NCBI RefSeq assembly: GCF_024138395.1
Contig: NZ_JAMYDU010000002.1
Location: 1 to 64,000 of the forward strand
Source: Pseudomonas mandelii
GTDB lineage: Bacteria > Pseudomonadota > Gammaproteobacteria > Pseudomonadales > Pseudomonadaceae
Length of the DNA stretch: 64,000 nucleotides
Direction: 5' to 3'
The position numbers were made by a program, and so were the translations under genes. The first letter of the stretch is position 1. Every line of letters begins with the position of its first letter. Below the pieces are notes generated by a model. That model saw only the letters and a list, made by a program, of their open reading frames with translations. It was not told where the DNA came from and made no database searches. Below are positions 35,842 through 43,488 of the stretch, piece after piece.

Positions 35842-36998
35842 TGACGTACTCCATTTCCATTTGCGATATCTGTAATGGAGTTTTTTAACTGACCTTTAGT
35901 AGTTGGATTCTTTAGCAGGTTGTTGAATTGTGCGGCGGCCCGTAGGACGAACTCCATCCTTTGATTTTTATCCGCAAGATTGGCGAACGGATTGCTGCTG
36001 AAAGAAACGCTTCGATGGTCTGGTGCTCTGCACTGACTGGCCAATGTGAGTTGTATCCCCTCTGGAACGCCAGAAAGCAGACCTGTGACTACGGAAATAA
36101 TGTCTGAGGCGTGTGTGCCACGAATGAGCGAGGCGAATTGCACGTCCTCATACATCGCGGGTTGCAGGATATTGATCTGCTCATGAGCAGCCATGGAGTT
36201 AACGCTGTCGGCAATTCTCCCAGCGTCGATTGCCTCAAAAGTCTCAAAAATTTCTTTATGGGCGACGCCGAACGCTACACTTTTCCCTATTGGCCACATC
36301 ACATCCTTCGCTATTTCCCTTCGGCTTTTTAGGCATTTATCCATTTCCTTGTATCCACGCACCATAAAAAAGCGATGCAGGGGATAAACATCTAGAAATA
36401 GCGCAGTGTTACCCAATGCAAGCATCTCGTGCACGTAGTCCAGTTGTTGTTGAACTAGTGAGCGAGAATTGTCGCCGAAGGTTATGTCAGCAGTAGGAAC
36501 CGGATTCTCTGACCTGGCTTTGTCTACTTCCTTTTGATCTCTAGGATCGGTTCGGCTGAATTTGAACCCGAGTCCTTCGAACAAAGTTTCCGACGGTGCG
36601 TCGCGCAATTTTCGGTGGGCATCTTTTTCTGCCGCGATTCCTTTTTGTAGCTTGGCAGCATGCAACAACCCACACCCCACTTGCTTGGAAGCAAACGCCG
36701 CCAACCCCGCCCACTGAAACCGGTTATCCGCCAGCCACAACTGCGCATACGCCGCGTTGATCTTGCGGTTGCGCGCCTGCGGGTCGGCAATCAGTACACC
36801 GCCCGGTGCAACCCAATCTTCGGCTTCTTTTTGAAACCTGCGCCACAGGCAGTTACAGGTCAGCAACGGCACTTCGACACGGGTTTTCGGGTTCGGACCA
36901 CCCTTGGTGGTTTCGCGTTTGCAGGCGGGCAGTTCGCAGGTACTGTCCCAGAGTTTTTTCATGTCCAGGTCGTCTGGCGCGATGCATTGTCCGGTCAT
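35838..36998 (-). CDS. DUF2515-like protein, candidate T6SS effector
   Basis: This 386-residue protein has no signal peptide. The N-terminal ~60 residues are cysteine-rich (CIAPDD, CELPACK, LLTCNCLW). Then follows a conserved segment ARNRKINAAYAQLWLADNRFQWAGLAAFASKQVGCGLLHA that I associate with DUF2515 proteins found next to Pseudomonas PAAR genes (from memory). Mid-region LDVYPLHRFFMVRGYKEMDKCLKSR and C-terminal LTLASQCRAPDHRSVSFSSNPFANL. Catalytic chemistry unknown. Lies 19 bases after the PAAR gene. Local codon use is less GC-rich than in the core genes. Confidence 0.65.
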   Translation of the reverse strand: MTGQCIAPDDLDMKKLWDSTCELPACKRETTKGGPNPKTRVEVPLLTCNCLWRRFQKEAEDWVAPGGVLIADPQARNRKINAAYAQLWLADNRFQWAGLAAFASKQVGCGLLHAAKLQKGIAAEKDAHRKLRDAPSETLFEGLGFKFSRTDPRDQKEVDKARSENPVPTADITFGDNSRSLVQQQLDYVHEMLALGNTALFLDVYPLHRFFMVRGYKEMDKCLKSRREIAKDVMWPIGKSVAFGVAHKEIFETFEAIDAGRIADSVNSMAAHEQINILQPAMYEDVQFASLIRGTHASDIISVVTGLLSGVPEGIQLTLASQCRAPDHRSVSFSSNPFANLADKNQRMEFVLRAAAQFNNLLKNPTTKGQLKNSITDIANGNGVRQ

Positions 36999-37017
36999 TT
37001 CATTCTTCCTTGAGGCG

Positions 37018-37515
37018 TCAGACAGTCCAGCGGACTACGGCGAGGTCAGGCTGTAGGGTGACGACGCTCTGAGTCATGCCCTGAGCGTTGGTCTGGCCTT
37101 TGACGATACGGCCTTCGGCGGTTTCGATTTCGTAGTCTTGTTCGGCGATCGGTTCGCCATTACCGGCGCTGACGGCTTTGAACTCCACCAGTGGCTGGCC
37201 AATGATCGGCAGGGGCGGGATAAATGGCGCGGGGGTGTGACTGTCGCCGATGATGACGCTGCCAGAGCCACCGACCACCACGCCGCCATGGCTCGCAGTG
37301 CTATCGATGGTCATGGCGTTCAAACCGTTGATGAACACCGTTGAGGAGAACCCGCCACTGAGAGCCTGGCCGCAAGTGCACTTGTCGTTAACCCGTGCGG
37401 CGGCGAGGCCGTCGAAGAAAACATCGGGCGAACCGCTGGCAATCGGGTTAGTGCCGTGGCCGGGGAGAGGGCAGGTGGTGGGGTCCGTGACGCGTGCAGC
37501 CGGTTTTCCAGACAT
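37018..37515 (-). CDS. PAAR-domain T6SS spike-tip protein
   Basis: This 165-residue protein sits at the tip of VgrG spikes and links effectors to the type VI secretion apparatus. The PAAR domain spans about 1-100 (KPAARVTDPTTCPLPGHG, ASGSPDVFFDGLAAARVNDKCTCG, GSGSVIIGD). A ~60-residue C-terminal extension (LVEFKAVSAGNGEPIAEQDYEIET) looks like a small beta-sandwich adaptor. The start is 37515: AAGGA lies 6 bases before that ATG but abuts the alternative ATG at 37521. No vgrG or T6SS core gene is in the window, so this is an orphan cassette. Confidence 0.9.
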   Translation of the reverse strand: MSGKPAARVTDPTTCPLPGHGTNPIASGSPDVFFDGLAAARVNDKCTCGQALSGGFSSTVFINGLNAMTIDSTASHGGVVVGGSGSVIIGDSHTPAPFIPPLPIIGQPLVEFKAVSAGNGEPIAEQDYEIETAEGRIVKGQTNAQGMTQSVVTLQPDLAVVRWTV

Positions 37516-37800
37516 ATGCATTCCTTGTCATTGTCGTTTGATGCGAGCGGGGGACGCTAACCATCGAAGCTCTGTGCGTCAACCTTTGACGGAGGCGTGC
37601 TTGGGACGCAAGAAAAAACGTCAGATAATTCCTCGATTATCTTGATGCGATTCACGGACTCTACGGCGCGTGTTTAACAACACGTAGAGTTACTTCTCGG
37701 AGGCTACAACGCCTTGCGCCGTTGCCTACGGTTACGCCAGAATCCGCCGGCTTGTGCGCCTTGACCCTGGCCTCTATCGTTTCCCGGTCGCTGAAAAACA
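37516..37800. other. Intergenic region upstream of the PAAR gene
   Basis: No convincing gene was found. It holds the PAAR cassette promoter region and a bulged hairpin (ACTCTAC...GTGTT-TAAC-AACACGTAGAGT, 37658-37690). Its right end runs into the structured leader at 37801-38006. Confidence 0.5.
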
Positions 37801-38006
37801 GTGATCGGGTTTGGTAGCCCGGAGTCCTGGCGCATAGCCACATTTTGCGGACGCTTTCTTAGGTCGCAGCTTTATGGTGGCCATGCGCAGGGTCCCTTCG
37901 GGGGCGCCGGTTCCAGTACTCCGGTCTACCAACCTGTGTATGGCCGCCACCCTTCGTTTGGTAGCGAGTGTGATGGCTCCACGTAACCAGTACTGGAGTT
38001 CTATCT
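37801..38006 (+). promoter_or_regulatory. Structured leader RNA with competing stems before the DUF6124-like gene
   Basis: TTGGTAGCCCGGAGT (37811-37825) is complementary to ACTCCGGTCTACCAA (37918-37932) at 14 of 15 positions. The CTACCAA part of the latter (37926-37932) can instead pair with TTGGTAG at 37958-37964. A 13-bp stem (37879-37891 with 37933-37945) and a CCC-TTCG-GGG tetraloop hairpin complete the fold. CCAGTAC (37913-37919) can pair with GTACTGG (37990-37996), which includes the GG of the ribosome site GGAG (37995-37998). This looks like a translational switch or cis-regulatory RNA. Confidence 0.55.
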
Positions 38007-38276
38007 ATGTTCAAGGTAACGCCCAACCCACCGGACACCGATCCGGCCGCCCTACGCAAACCCAGCACAATCTTCATGATCGACCCCAAGATCGATAACG
38101 AAACCCTGCTCGCCCACGCCTGCGAATCGTTGGCGTCGGCCAGCGTCATGGCCAGTGATTTCGCCAGTTTTCTGGAAGGTCCGCAGCGCAACACACTGTT
38201 GGGGATTCAGCAGATCATCATGTTCGGGGAGCTGGCGGTGAATCGAGTGCTGGATAACCTCGATCCGCCTGGGTAA
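38007..38276 (+). CDS. Small DUF6124-like protein
   Basis: This 89-residue cytoplasmic protein of unknown function begins MFKVTPNPPDTDP, the N-terminal style of a large paralogous Pseudomonas family that I recall as DUF6124 (formerly grouped with DUF3077). The rest is a helical bundle (NETLLAHACESLASASVMASDFASFLEG, LLGIQQIIMFGELAVNRVLDNL). SD GGAG lies 8 bases before the ATG and is embedded in a palindrome. It is preceded by the structured leader described at 37801-38006. Confidence 0.7.
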   Translation: MFKVTPNPPDTDPAALRKPSTIFMIDPKIDNETLLAHACESLASASVMASDFASFLEGPQRNTLLGIQQIIMFGELAVNRVLDNLDPPG

Positions 38277-38314
38277 TCACGCAGCCAAAAATTCCTGTTC
38301 GTCAGGCAAAAAAA

Positions 38315-38407
38315 ATGTGGGAGCGAGCCTGCTCGCGATGAGGCCGTCACATTCAACATTGATGTTGATTGACAGGCCGCTATCGCGAGCAGGCTCGCTC
38401 CCACAGG
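38315..38407. repeat. REP pair
   Basis: Inverted units TGTGGGAGCGAGCCTGCTCGCGA / complement flank about 45 bases, between convergent genes. The core is GCCTGCTCGCG rather than GCTTGCCCGCG, a distinct sub-family. Confidence 0.8.
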
Positions 38408-38446
38408 TTTTGTGCACTGACTGATTCGTCAGTGCACAGCTTCAGG

Positions 38447-39214
38447 TTACTGCCCCGGAACATCCTTGCGCAGTTTCACCGGATCCTGCTGTTTGCGCTT
38501 TCTCGCCATGGCGGTGCGCATCTTGATGTTGATCGCTTCCACCGCCAGCGAGAACGCCATGGCAAAGTACACGTAGCCTTTTGGCAAGTGCACTTCGAAG
38601 GACTCGGCAATCAACACGGTACCGACCAGCAACAGGAACGACAGCGCCAGCATTTTCAGCGACGGGTGCTTGTCGATGAACTCGCTGATGGTGCCAGCCG
38701 CCAGCATCATCACCAGTACGGCGACGATGATCGCAGCGACCATGACCGGAACGTGGGACACCATGCCAACCGCGGTGATCACCGAGTCCAGCGAGAACAC
38801 GATGTCGATGATCGCGATCTGGATGATGGTGTACAGGAAGCTGCCACCCTTGGCGGTCGGCTCGTCGTGGCTTTCATCTTCGCCTTCCAGCGCGTGGTAC
38901 ATCTCTTGCGAGCTCTTCCACAGCAGGAACAGACCACCGAAGAACAGGATCAGGTCACGTCCGGAAATACCCTGGCCGAACACTTCGAACAGGTCTGCGG
39001 TAAGGCGCATGACCCAGGTGATCGACAGCAGCAACAGGATCCGCGTGATCATGGCCAGTGCCAGGCCGAAAATCCGGGTGCGCGCCTGCATGTGCTTGGG
39101 CATGCGGCTGACCAGGATCGAGATCATGATGATGTTGTCGATGCCCAGAACGATCTCCAGGGCAGTCAGGGTGAAGAAGGCAACCCAGATTTCAGGGTTG
39201 GTCAGCCATTCCAT
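38447..39214 (-). CDS. TerC family integral membrane protein
   Basis: This 255-residue protein has about seven membrane segments. It contains the two TerC acidic motifs, LEIVLGIDNIIM (about residues 19-30) and IDIVFSLDSVITAVG (about 135-150), that contribute metal-binding aspartates. TerC/Alx relatives export manganese or load metals on exported proteins. A cytoplasmic loop (EGEDESHDEPTAKGG) and a basic tail are visible. It lies 86 bases after citA on the same strand with a hairpin between. No yybP-ykoY-type leader was recognised. Confidence 0.9.
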   Translation of the reverse strand: MEWLTNPEIWVAFFTLTALEIVLGIDNIIMISILVSRMPKHMQARTRIFGLALAMITRILLLLSITWVMRLTADLFEVFGQGISGRDLILFFGGLFLLWKSSQEMYHALEGEDESHDEPTAKGGSFLYTIIQIAIIDIVFSLDSVITAVGMVSHVPVMVAAIIVAVLVMMLAAGTISEFIDKHPSLKMLALSFLLLVGTVLIAESFEVHLPKGYVYFAMAFSLAVEAINIKMRTAMARKRKQQDPVKLRKDVPGQ

Positions 39215-39248
39215 GTGTATTCCTTTGAGGATGTGTTTAAACCACGAA

Positions 39249-39281
39249 GGGCCCAGGCTTCAAACAGCAAAGCCTGGACCC
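39249..39281 (-). terminator. Hairpin between citA and terC
   Basis: GGGCCCAGGCTT / AAGCCTGGACCC form a 12-bp stem (one mismatch) with a nine-base loop. There is no real T tract on the minus strand, so it may be a weak terminator or processing site after citA. Confidence 0.5.
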
Positions 39282-39300
39282 GTCATGGTAAGTCTTGGGC

Positions 39301-40608
39301 TTATAGAGTGCTGAACAGCGGAAAAATCCCCATCAGCAACGCAGCGACCAGTATGCACAGGCAAACCAGCACTGCCCACTTCAAGGTGAACCGTTGATGA
39401 TCACCGAATTCGATACCGGCCAGAGCCACCAACAGATAGGTCGATGGTACCAGCGGGCTCAGCAAGTGGACGGGCTGACCGACGATCGAGGCACGTGCCA
39501 TTTCCACCGCGGTTATACCGTAATGACTGGCTGCTTCGGCAAGTACCGGTAACACGCCGTAATAAAATGCATCGTTCGACATGAAGAACGTGAACGGCAT
39601 GCTCACCAGCGCGGTGATCACAGCCAGGTACGGGCCGAGGAAATCGGGGATGACCGCCAGCAGGCTTTTCGACATGGCATCAACCATGCCGGTGCCCGAC
39701 AGGATACCGGTGAAGATCCCCGCGGCAAAGATCAACCCGACCACCGCCAGTACGCTACCGGCGTGAGCCGCAACGCGCTCCTTCTGCATTTGCAGGCAAG
39801 GGTAGTTGACGATCATCGCGATACTGAACGCCACCATGAACAGCACCGGCAGCGGCAAGAGGCCGGCGACCAGGGTGCACATCAGCGCCAGGGTCAGGGC
39901 GCCGTTGAACCAGATCAGCTTTGGACGACGGGCGTCCGGAAACTGCGAAACGCTGATTTCGCTATGATCGACTTCATCACCGACCAGATGCAGTTCACCC
40001 AGACGCGCACGCTCGCGTTTACCGTAGAAGTAGGCAATCGCCAGGATCGCCACCACGCCGGCCAGCATCGCCGGGATCATTGGCACAAAGATGTCGGACG
40101 GGTCGACATGCAGCGCACTGGCCGCACGAGCGGTCGGGCCGCCCCAGGGGGTCATGTTCATCACGCCACCGGCGAGGATGATCAGACCGGCCATGATCCG
40201 CGGGCTCATGCCGATACGGCTGTAGAGCGGCAGCATGGCGGCCACGCAGATCATATAAGTGGTCGCGCCGTCACCATCAAGGGAAACGACGAGCGCCAGT
40301 ACGGCGGTTCCGACCGAAACTTTCAACGGGTCGCCCTTGACCAGTTTGAGGATCTTGCGCACGGCCGGGTCGAACAGGCCGGAGTCGATCATCAGGGCGA
40401 AGTAGAGAATGGCGAACATCAGCATGACGCCGGTCGGCGCGAGCTTGGTGATGCCTTCGAGCATCATCGGGCCGATCTTCGGCGAGAAGCCGCCGAACAG
40501 GGCGAAGATGATCGGGATGATGATCAGAGCGATCAGCGCGGACAGGCGCTTGGTCATGATCAGGTACATGAACGTGATGACCATGGCGAAGCCAAGGAAA
40601 GTCAGCAT
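39301..40608 (-). CDS. citA: Citrate:proton/metal symporter (CitMHS family)
   Basis: This inner-membrane citrate transporter has 435 residues and about twelve membrane segments. CitMHS family motifs are visible (SLDGDGATTYMICVAAMLPLY, NMTPWGGPTARAASAL, MSNDAFYYGVLPVL, GQPVHLLSPLVPSTYLL). The symbol follows the P. aeruginosa gene PA5476 (citA), from memory; it is not the CitA sensor kinase. Upstream on the same strand lie a possible leader peptide (40657-40737) and an AACAACAACAA motif typical of Crc/Hfq targets, suggesting catabolite repression. Confidence 0.9.
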   Translation of the reverse strand: MLTFLGFAMVITFMYLIMTKRLSALIALIIIPIIFALFGGFSPKIGPMMLEGITKLAPTGVMLMFAILYFALMIDSGLFDPAVRKILKLVKGDPLKVSVGTAVLALVVSLDGDGATTYMICVAAMLPLYSRIGMSPRIMAGLIILAGGVMNMTPWGGPTARAASALHVDPSDIFVPMIPAMLAGVVAILAIAYFYGKRERARLGELHLVGDEVDHSEISVSQFPDARRPKLIWFNGALTLALMCTLVAGLLPLPVLFMVAFSIAMIVNYPCLQMQKERVAAHAGSVLAVVGLIFAAGIFTGILSGTGMVDAMSKSLLAVIPDFLGPYLAVITALVSMPFTFFMSNDAFYYGVLPVLAEAASHYGITAVEMARASIVGQPVHLLSPLVPSTYLLVALAGIEFGDHQRFTLKWAVLVCLCILVAALLMGIFPLFSTL

Positions 40609-40656
40609 AGGAATACTCCAGGCGTAGCGCGGCTAGGGAATGGCGAACCGGATGGG

Positions 40657-40737
40657 TCAGCGCAGAACGGGAAGCACGAGACGTACGGGCGGAGTTGCAG
40701 CGAGTAGGCGGGTAGTAGCGGACATCAGAATCACCAT
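40657..40737 (-). CDS. Possible leader peptide upstream of citA
   Basis: An open frame of 26 codons begins MVILMSATTRLLAAT and ends 48 bases before the citA ATG. A second ATG at codon 5 is possible. There is no strong SD for either; the first ATG is embedded in the CA-rich motif. Position, strand and hydrophobic/arginine-rich composition suit a leader peptide, but coding evidence is weak at this length. Confidence 0.3.
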   Translation of the reverse strand: MVILMSATTRLLAATPPVRLVLPVLR

Positions 40738-40748
40738 TGTTGTTGTTT
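40737..40748 (-). promoter_or_regulatory. CA motif, candidate Hfq/Crc binding site
   Basis: On the minus strand the sequence reads AAACAACAACAA running into ATG, containing two overlapping exact matches to AANAANAA, the catabolite activity motif bound by Hfq with Crc in Pseudomonas. It overlaps the start of the possible leader peptide in the citA 5' region. Confidence 0.6.
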
Positions 40749-40927
40749 AATGGACCGGGCGGGCGATAAAACACTCGCATTGGCCAACCGGTCTGTTGCC
40801 GGCAGTGAGGGCGATCCTAATCGCGGAAGCTTTCAGCCAGCTTTCGCGAGTGAAAGCATTGACCGAATGTACAACCGGTCGTCGGCCCGGCTGAAAGGCC
40901 GTAAACACGGGGTCAGGAGTAAAAAAC
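40749..40927. other. Divergent promoter region citA / GFA gene
   Basis: With the leader described above, this completes the 319-base divergent gap between citA and the GFA gene. No further open frame, repeat or recognised operator was seen. Confidence 0.4.
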
Positions 40928-41329
40928 ATGGGCGAATTTCACACCGGCGGCTGCCACTGCGGACAAATCCGCTATCAATTCAGCGGACCATTGCATGACA
41001 TCGCTCACTGCCATTGCTCGATTTGCCGACGGGTCAGCGGCGCAATCGTGACCACCTGGATCACCGTGCCCGCTTCGGCATTTACATGGATGGCGGGTAC
41101 GCCGTCCCGGTACGAGTCTTCGTCTACTTGCGTGCGATATTTCTGTCCAAACTGTGGGGCGCAACTGGCGCTGGTGACGCAGCTCAGCCCCGAGAGCATC
41201 GATGTGACCATCGCCACCCTCGACCATCCCGAGCAAGCGCCGGCCGAGCGGCATATCTGGACGGACAGTCGTTTGCCGTGGCTGCATCTGGACGAACATT
41301 TGCCCGGCGAGGCCGAGGAACAACTCTGA
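40928..41329 (+). CDS. GFA (glutathione-dependent formaldehyde-activating-like) zinc protein
   Basis: This 133-residue CENP-V/GFA domain protein has the conserved zinc cysteines: GGCHCG (about residue 9), HCHCSICRR (about 28) and CPNCG (about 73). Members bind glutathione adducts; most are of unknown physiological role, and formaldehyde activity is not established for this subfamily. The stop codon is immediately followed by the 3' end of the convergent dioxygenase gene. Confidence 0.9.
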   Translation: MGEFHTGGCHCGQIRYQFSGPLHDIAHCHCSICRRVSGAIVTTWITVPASAFTWMAGTPSRYESSSTCVRYFCPNCGAQLALVTQLSPESIDVTIATLDHPEQAPAERHIWTDSRLPWLHLDEHLPGEAEEQL

Positions 41330-41656
41330 TCAAAAAACAGACAGGTTCAGCGGCCGGATCGCGCCCATCCAGATCGCATGCTCGGTGTGGTCGAGCAGAT
41401 CGTCGCCGGTGTCCGGGTGCAGGAACACCACCAAACCTTTGCGGTTGAGCGCCAGCCACGGCAATACCGCGCCAAGGTGTTGCGGCTCGAAAGCCAATTG
41501 GCAGCTCCAGTCCGGGTGCGGGCCGACCGGGCGTTCGTGCAGACGCCCCATCTTCAGCGGAAACAATTGCGCTGCCTGCTCACACAAGGCCCGTGCCTGC
41601 GGCAGGGTGTTGGCGTCGAAATAGACATGGGCGTGGTAGCCCTTGATCGTTTGCAT
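41330..41656 (-). CDS. DOPA 4,5-dioxygenase family protein
   Basis: This small 108-residue extradiol-dioxygenase-like protein shows the family landmarks YHAHVYFD (about residues 7-14), the conserved RPVGPHPDWSCQ and VFLHPDTGDDLLDHTEHAIWMG with metal-binding histidines. The start at 41656 (MQTIKGYHAHVYF) was chosen at the family's usual N-terminus; the frame remains open to 41839 but crosses the divergent promoter. Substrate in bacteria is unknown. Confidence 0.88.
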   Translation of the reverse strand: MQTIKGYHAHVYFDANTLPQARALCEQAAQLFPLKMGRLHERPVGPHPDWSCQLAFEPQHLGAVLPWLALNRKGLVVFLHPDTGDDLLDHTEHAIWMGAIRPLNLSVF

Positions 41657-41740
41657 CTGAACCCCTCTGAAACCTTGTCGAACCCTCGCCGCTTCCCGCA
41701 GGTCACACACCATATATGCAAGAAAACAGGGAGCACGGCC

Positions 41741-42406
41741 ATGAAAAATGCCGAAACCCCGGTGGTGAAGGTAGTGCTTTATGGTGCCATGAGTAGCCTG
41801 GGCAGTGCGCTGATGGCGGAAATGCTGCGGCGCCAGCATGAAGTGATCGCGATTCTCGATGACCTGACCGCGCTAGCACCGCGGCCAGGTTTGCGCACCA
41901 AGACCGGCAACCTGTTCGATGCCAAGCGGATCAAACAAAGCGTGGCCGGCTGTTCGGCGGTGATCTGCCTGCTCGATGCGCCAGGGTTGCCGATGAACAG
42001 TGAACACATCGAAAAATCCTTTGTGCCCGGCCCGGTCGAAGAGGTGCTGGCGGTGGATGCACTGATCGACGGCATGCAAGCCGCAGGCATTGCCCGCCTG
42101 TTTGTGGTGGGCGATTTCGAGGTGCTGGACGACCCTGAAATAGAAGACCCGTTGCAACGCCACGCCGCCGAAGAAATTCGCGAGGCTCTGCAAAGCAGTT
42201 CTTTGCACTGGACTATGGTGAATGCACCACGCCGCGTGCCCGGGTTGACCATCGAGCATTTCAGTCACGTCAGCAGTAGCCTGGAACCTGGTCTGGCCGC
42301 CGCGCTGGAACGGCTGAACAGGGTAGCGGTGGGGATTGCCGATGAGCTGCACCTGAACCTGCATGTTGGTGAGCATGTGAGTTTTGTCGGGACTTCGGAA
42401 TCGTAA
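41741..42406 (+). CDS. NAD(P)-binding Rossmann-fold protein (NmrA/SDR-like)
   Basis: This 221-residue atypical short-chain dehydrogenase-like protein has an N-terminal beta-alpha-beta (VKVVLYGAMSSLGSALMAEMLRRQHEVIAI) in place of the standard GxxGxxG, and later LFVVGDFEVL and HWTMVNAPRRVPG. No YxxxK catalytic pair is visible, so it may act as a reductase-like sensor. AGGGAG precedes the ATG at 41741. Confidence 0.78.
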   Translation: MKNAETPVVKVVLYGAMSSLGSALMAEMLRRQHEVIAILDDLTALAPRPGLRTKTGNLFDAKRIKQSVAGCSAVICLLDAPGLPMNSEHIEKSFVPGPVEEVLAVDALIDGMQAAGIARLFVVGDFEVLDDPEIEDPLQRHAAEEIREALQSSSLHWTMVNAPRRVPGLTIEHFSHVSSSLEPGLAAALERLNRVAVGIADELHLNLHVGEHVSFVGTSES

Positions 42407-42423
42407 AGATCGTCCGAACCCGT

Positions 42424-43374
42424 TTACACCGCAATCGAAGGCAACGGGAGACCATTGAGCGATTGCGCGCTGCTGGCCTGTTCCGCCATCAACCAATCCA
42501 CAAATAGCTGAATCAATGCCCCACGCCGTTTGCGCTGGGGCAGGACCACGTAATAACCCAGCCTGGAAATCACCGTGTCGGCAATCGGGCGACACAACAG
42601 CCCTTGCGCCAACAAGTTATCCACAAGGTGCCGCCACCCGATCGCAACGCCTTGACCGCCAATCGCCGCTTGAATCAGCAAGGTGTAATTGTCGAAGCGC
42701 AGTTGCCCCGGCGCTGGGGCCGAGGTGATTCCCAGTTCGCGAAACACACCGCTCCAGTCGAACCAGTTGCTGCTGTTTTCGCCTCGCAGGTGCAGCAGCG
42801 GAAATTCCAGCAATGCCTGAGCCGGCAAGGGCAGGGGACGGTCCTTCAATAGCAGCGGGCTGCACACCGGAAACACCTCTTCGCTGAACAGCCAGTGGCT
42901 CTCGCCTTGCTTGAACCGGCCATCGCCGAACAGCACCGCCACATCGATATCGGTTCGCAGCATGTTATGGCTGCGTTCGCTGGTGACCAGGCTGACGTCC
43001 ACTTGAGGGTTGGCGGTATGGAAGCGGTGCAGACGCGGCATCAGCCAGTACGCGGCGAAGGCGAAGTCGGTGGCCACCTGCAACACTTCATGCTGTTGCT
43101 GTGCGCTGATTGCGCTTAATCCTGCATCGATATTCTGCAAACCGAGCTGAACTTGCTCGAACAGAATAGTCCCGGCTTCAGTCAGCTCGATACCGCGATA
43201 AATACGATCGAACAACCGTGTCGCGAGCTGTTCTTCCAACCGCTTGATCTGCTGGCTGATGGCCGGTTGCGTGGTGCCGAGCTCCACTGCGGCGGCGGTG
43301 AAGCTGCGTTGCCGGGCTGCGGCTTCAAAAGCACGCAGCAGGTCCAAAGACAAATCACCGAGGGCGTCATACAT
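42424..43374 (-). CDS. LysR-type regulator of the choline-O-sulfate genes
   Basis: This 316-residue LTTR has an N-terminal winged HTH (LLRAFEAAARQRSFTAAAVELGTTQPAISQQIKRLEEQL) and a periplasmic-binding-like effector domain. It is divergent from betC and, from recalled synteny with P. aeruginosa PA0032/PA0031, is its likely activator, probably responding to choline sulfate. A perfect palindrome overlaps its start codon, suggesting autorepression. Confidence 0.88.
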   Translation of the reverse strand: MYDALGDLSLDLLRAFEAAARQRSFTAAAVELGTTQPAISQQIKRLEEQLATRLFDRIYRGIELTEAGTILFEQVQLGLQNIDAGLSAISAQQQHEVLQVATDFAFAAYWLMPRLHRFHTANPQVDVSLVTSERSHNMLRTDIDVAVLFGDGRFKQGESHWLFSEEVFPVCSPLLLKDRPLPLPAQALLEFPLLHLRGENSSNWFDWSGVFRELGITSAPAPGQLRFDNYTLLIQAAIGGQGVAIGWRHLVDNLLAQGLLCRPIADTVISRLGYYVVLPQRKRRGALIQLFVDWLMAEQASSAQSLNGLPLPSIAV

Positions 43375-43387
43375 AAGCTGTGCTTAT
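43373..43387. promoter_or_regulatory. Palindromic LysR-type operator candidate
   Basis: ATAAGC-TGT-GCTTAT is a perfect 15-base palindrome with the T-N11-A pattern of LTTR sites. It overlaps the regulator's own start codon and lies about 100 bases before the betC ATG. Confidence 0.5.
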
Positions 43388-43488
43388 CCTAGTCATTGCC
43401 TGGCATGGGCTTTACCACAAAGATTATGGACTCCATGCTCGATCACAGCACTCTCGCATAAATATCCACTATGGAATGCCGCGATCAC

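Noticed and set aside
37661..37843. 60-codon minus-strand open frame upstream of the PAAR gene
   Set aside because: It overlaps the hairpin at 37658-37690 and the structured leader, has no ribosome site and no recognisable domain; the RNA-structure explanation is stronger.
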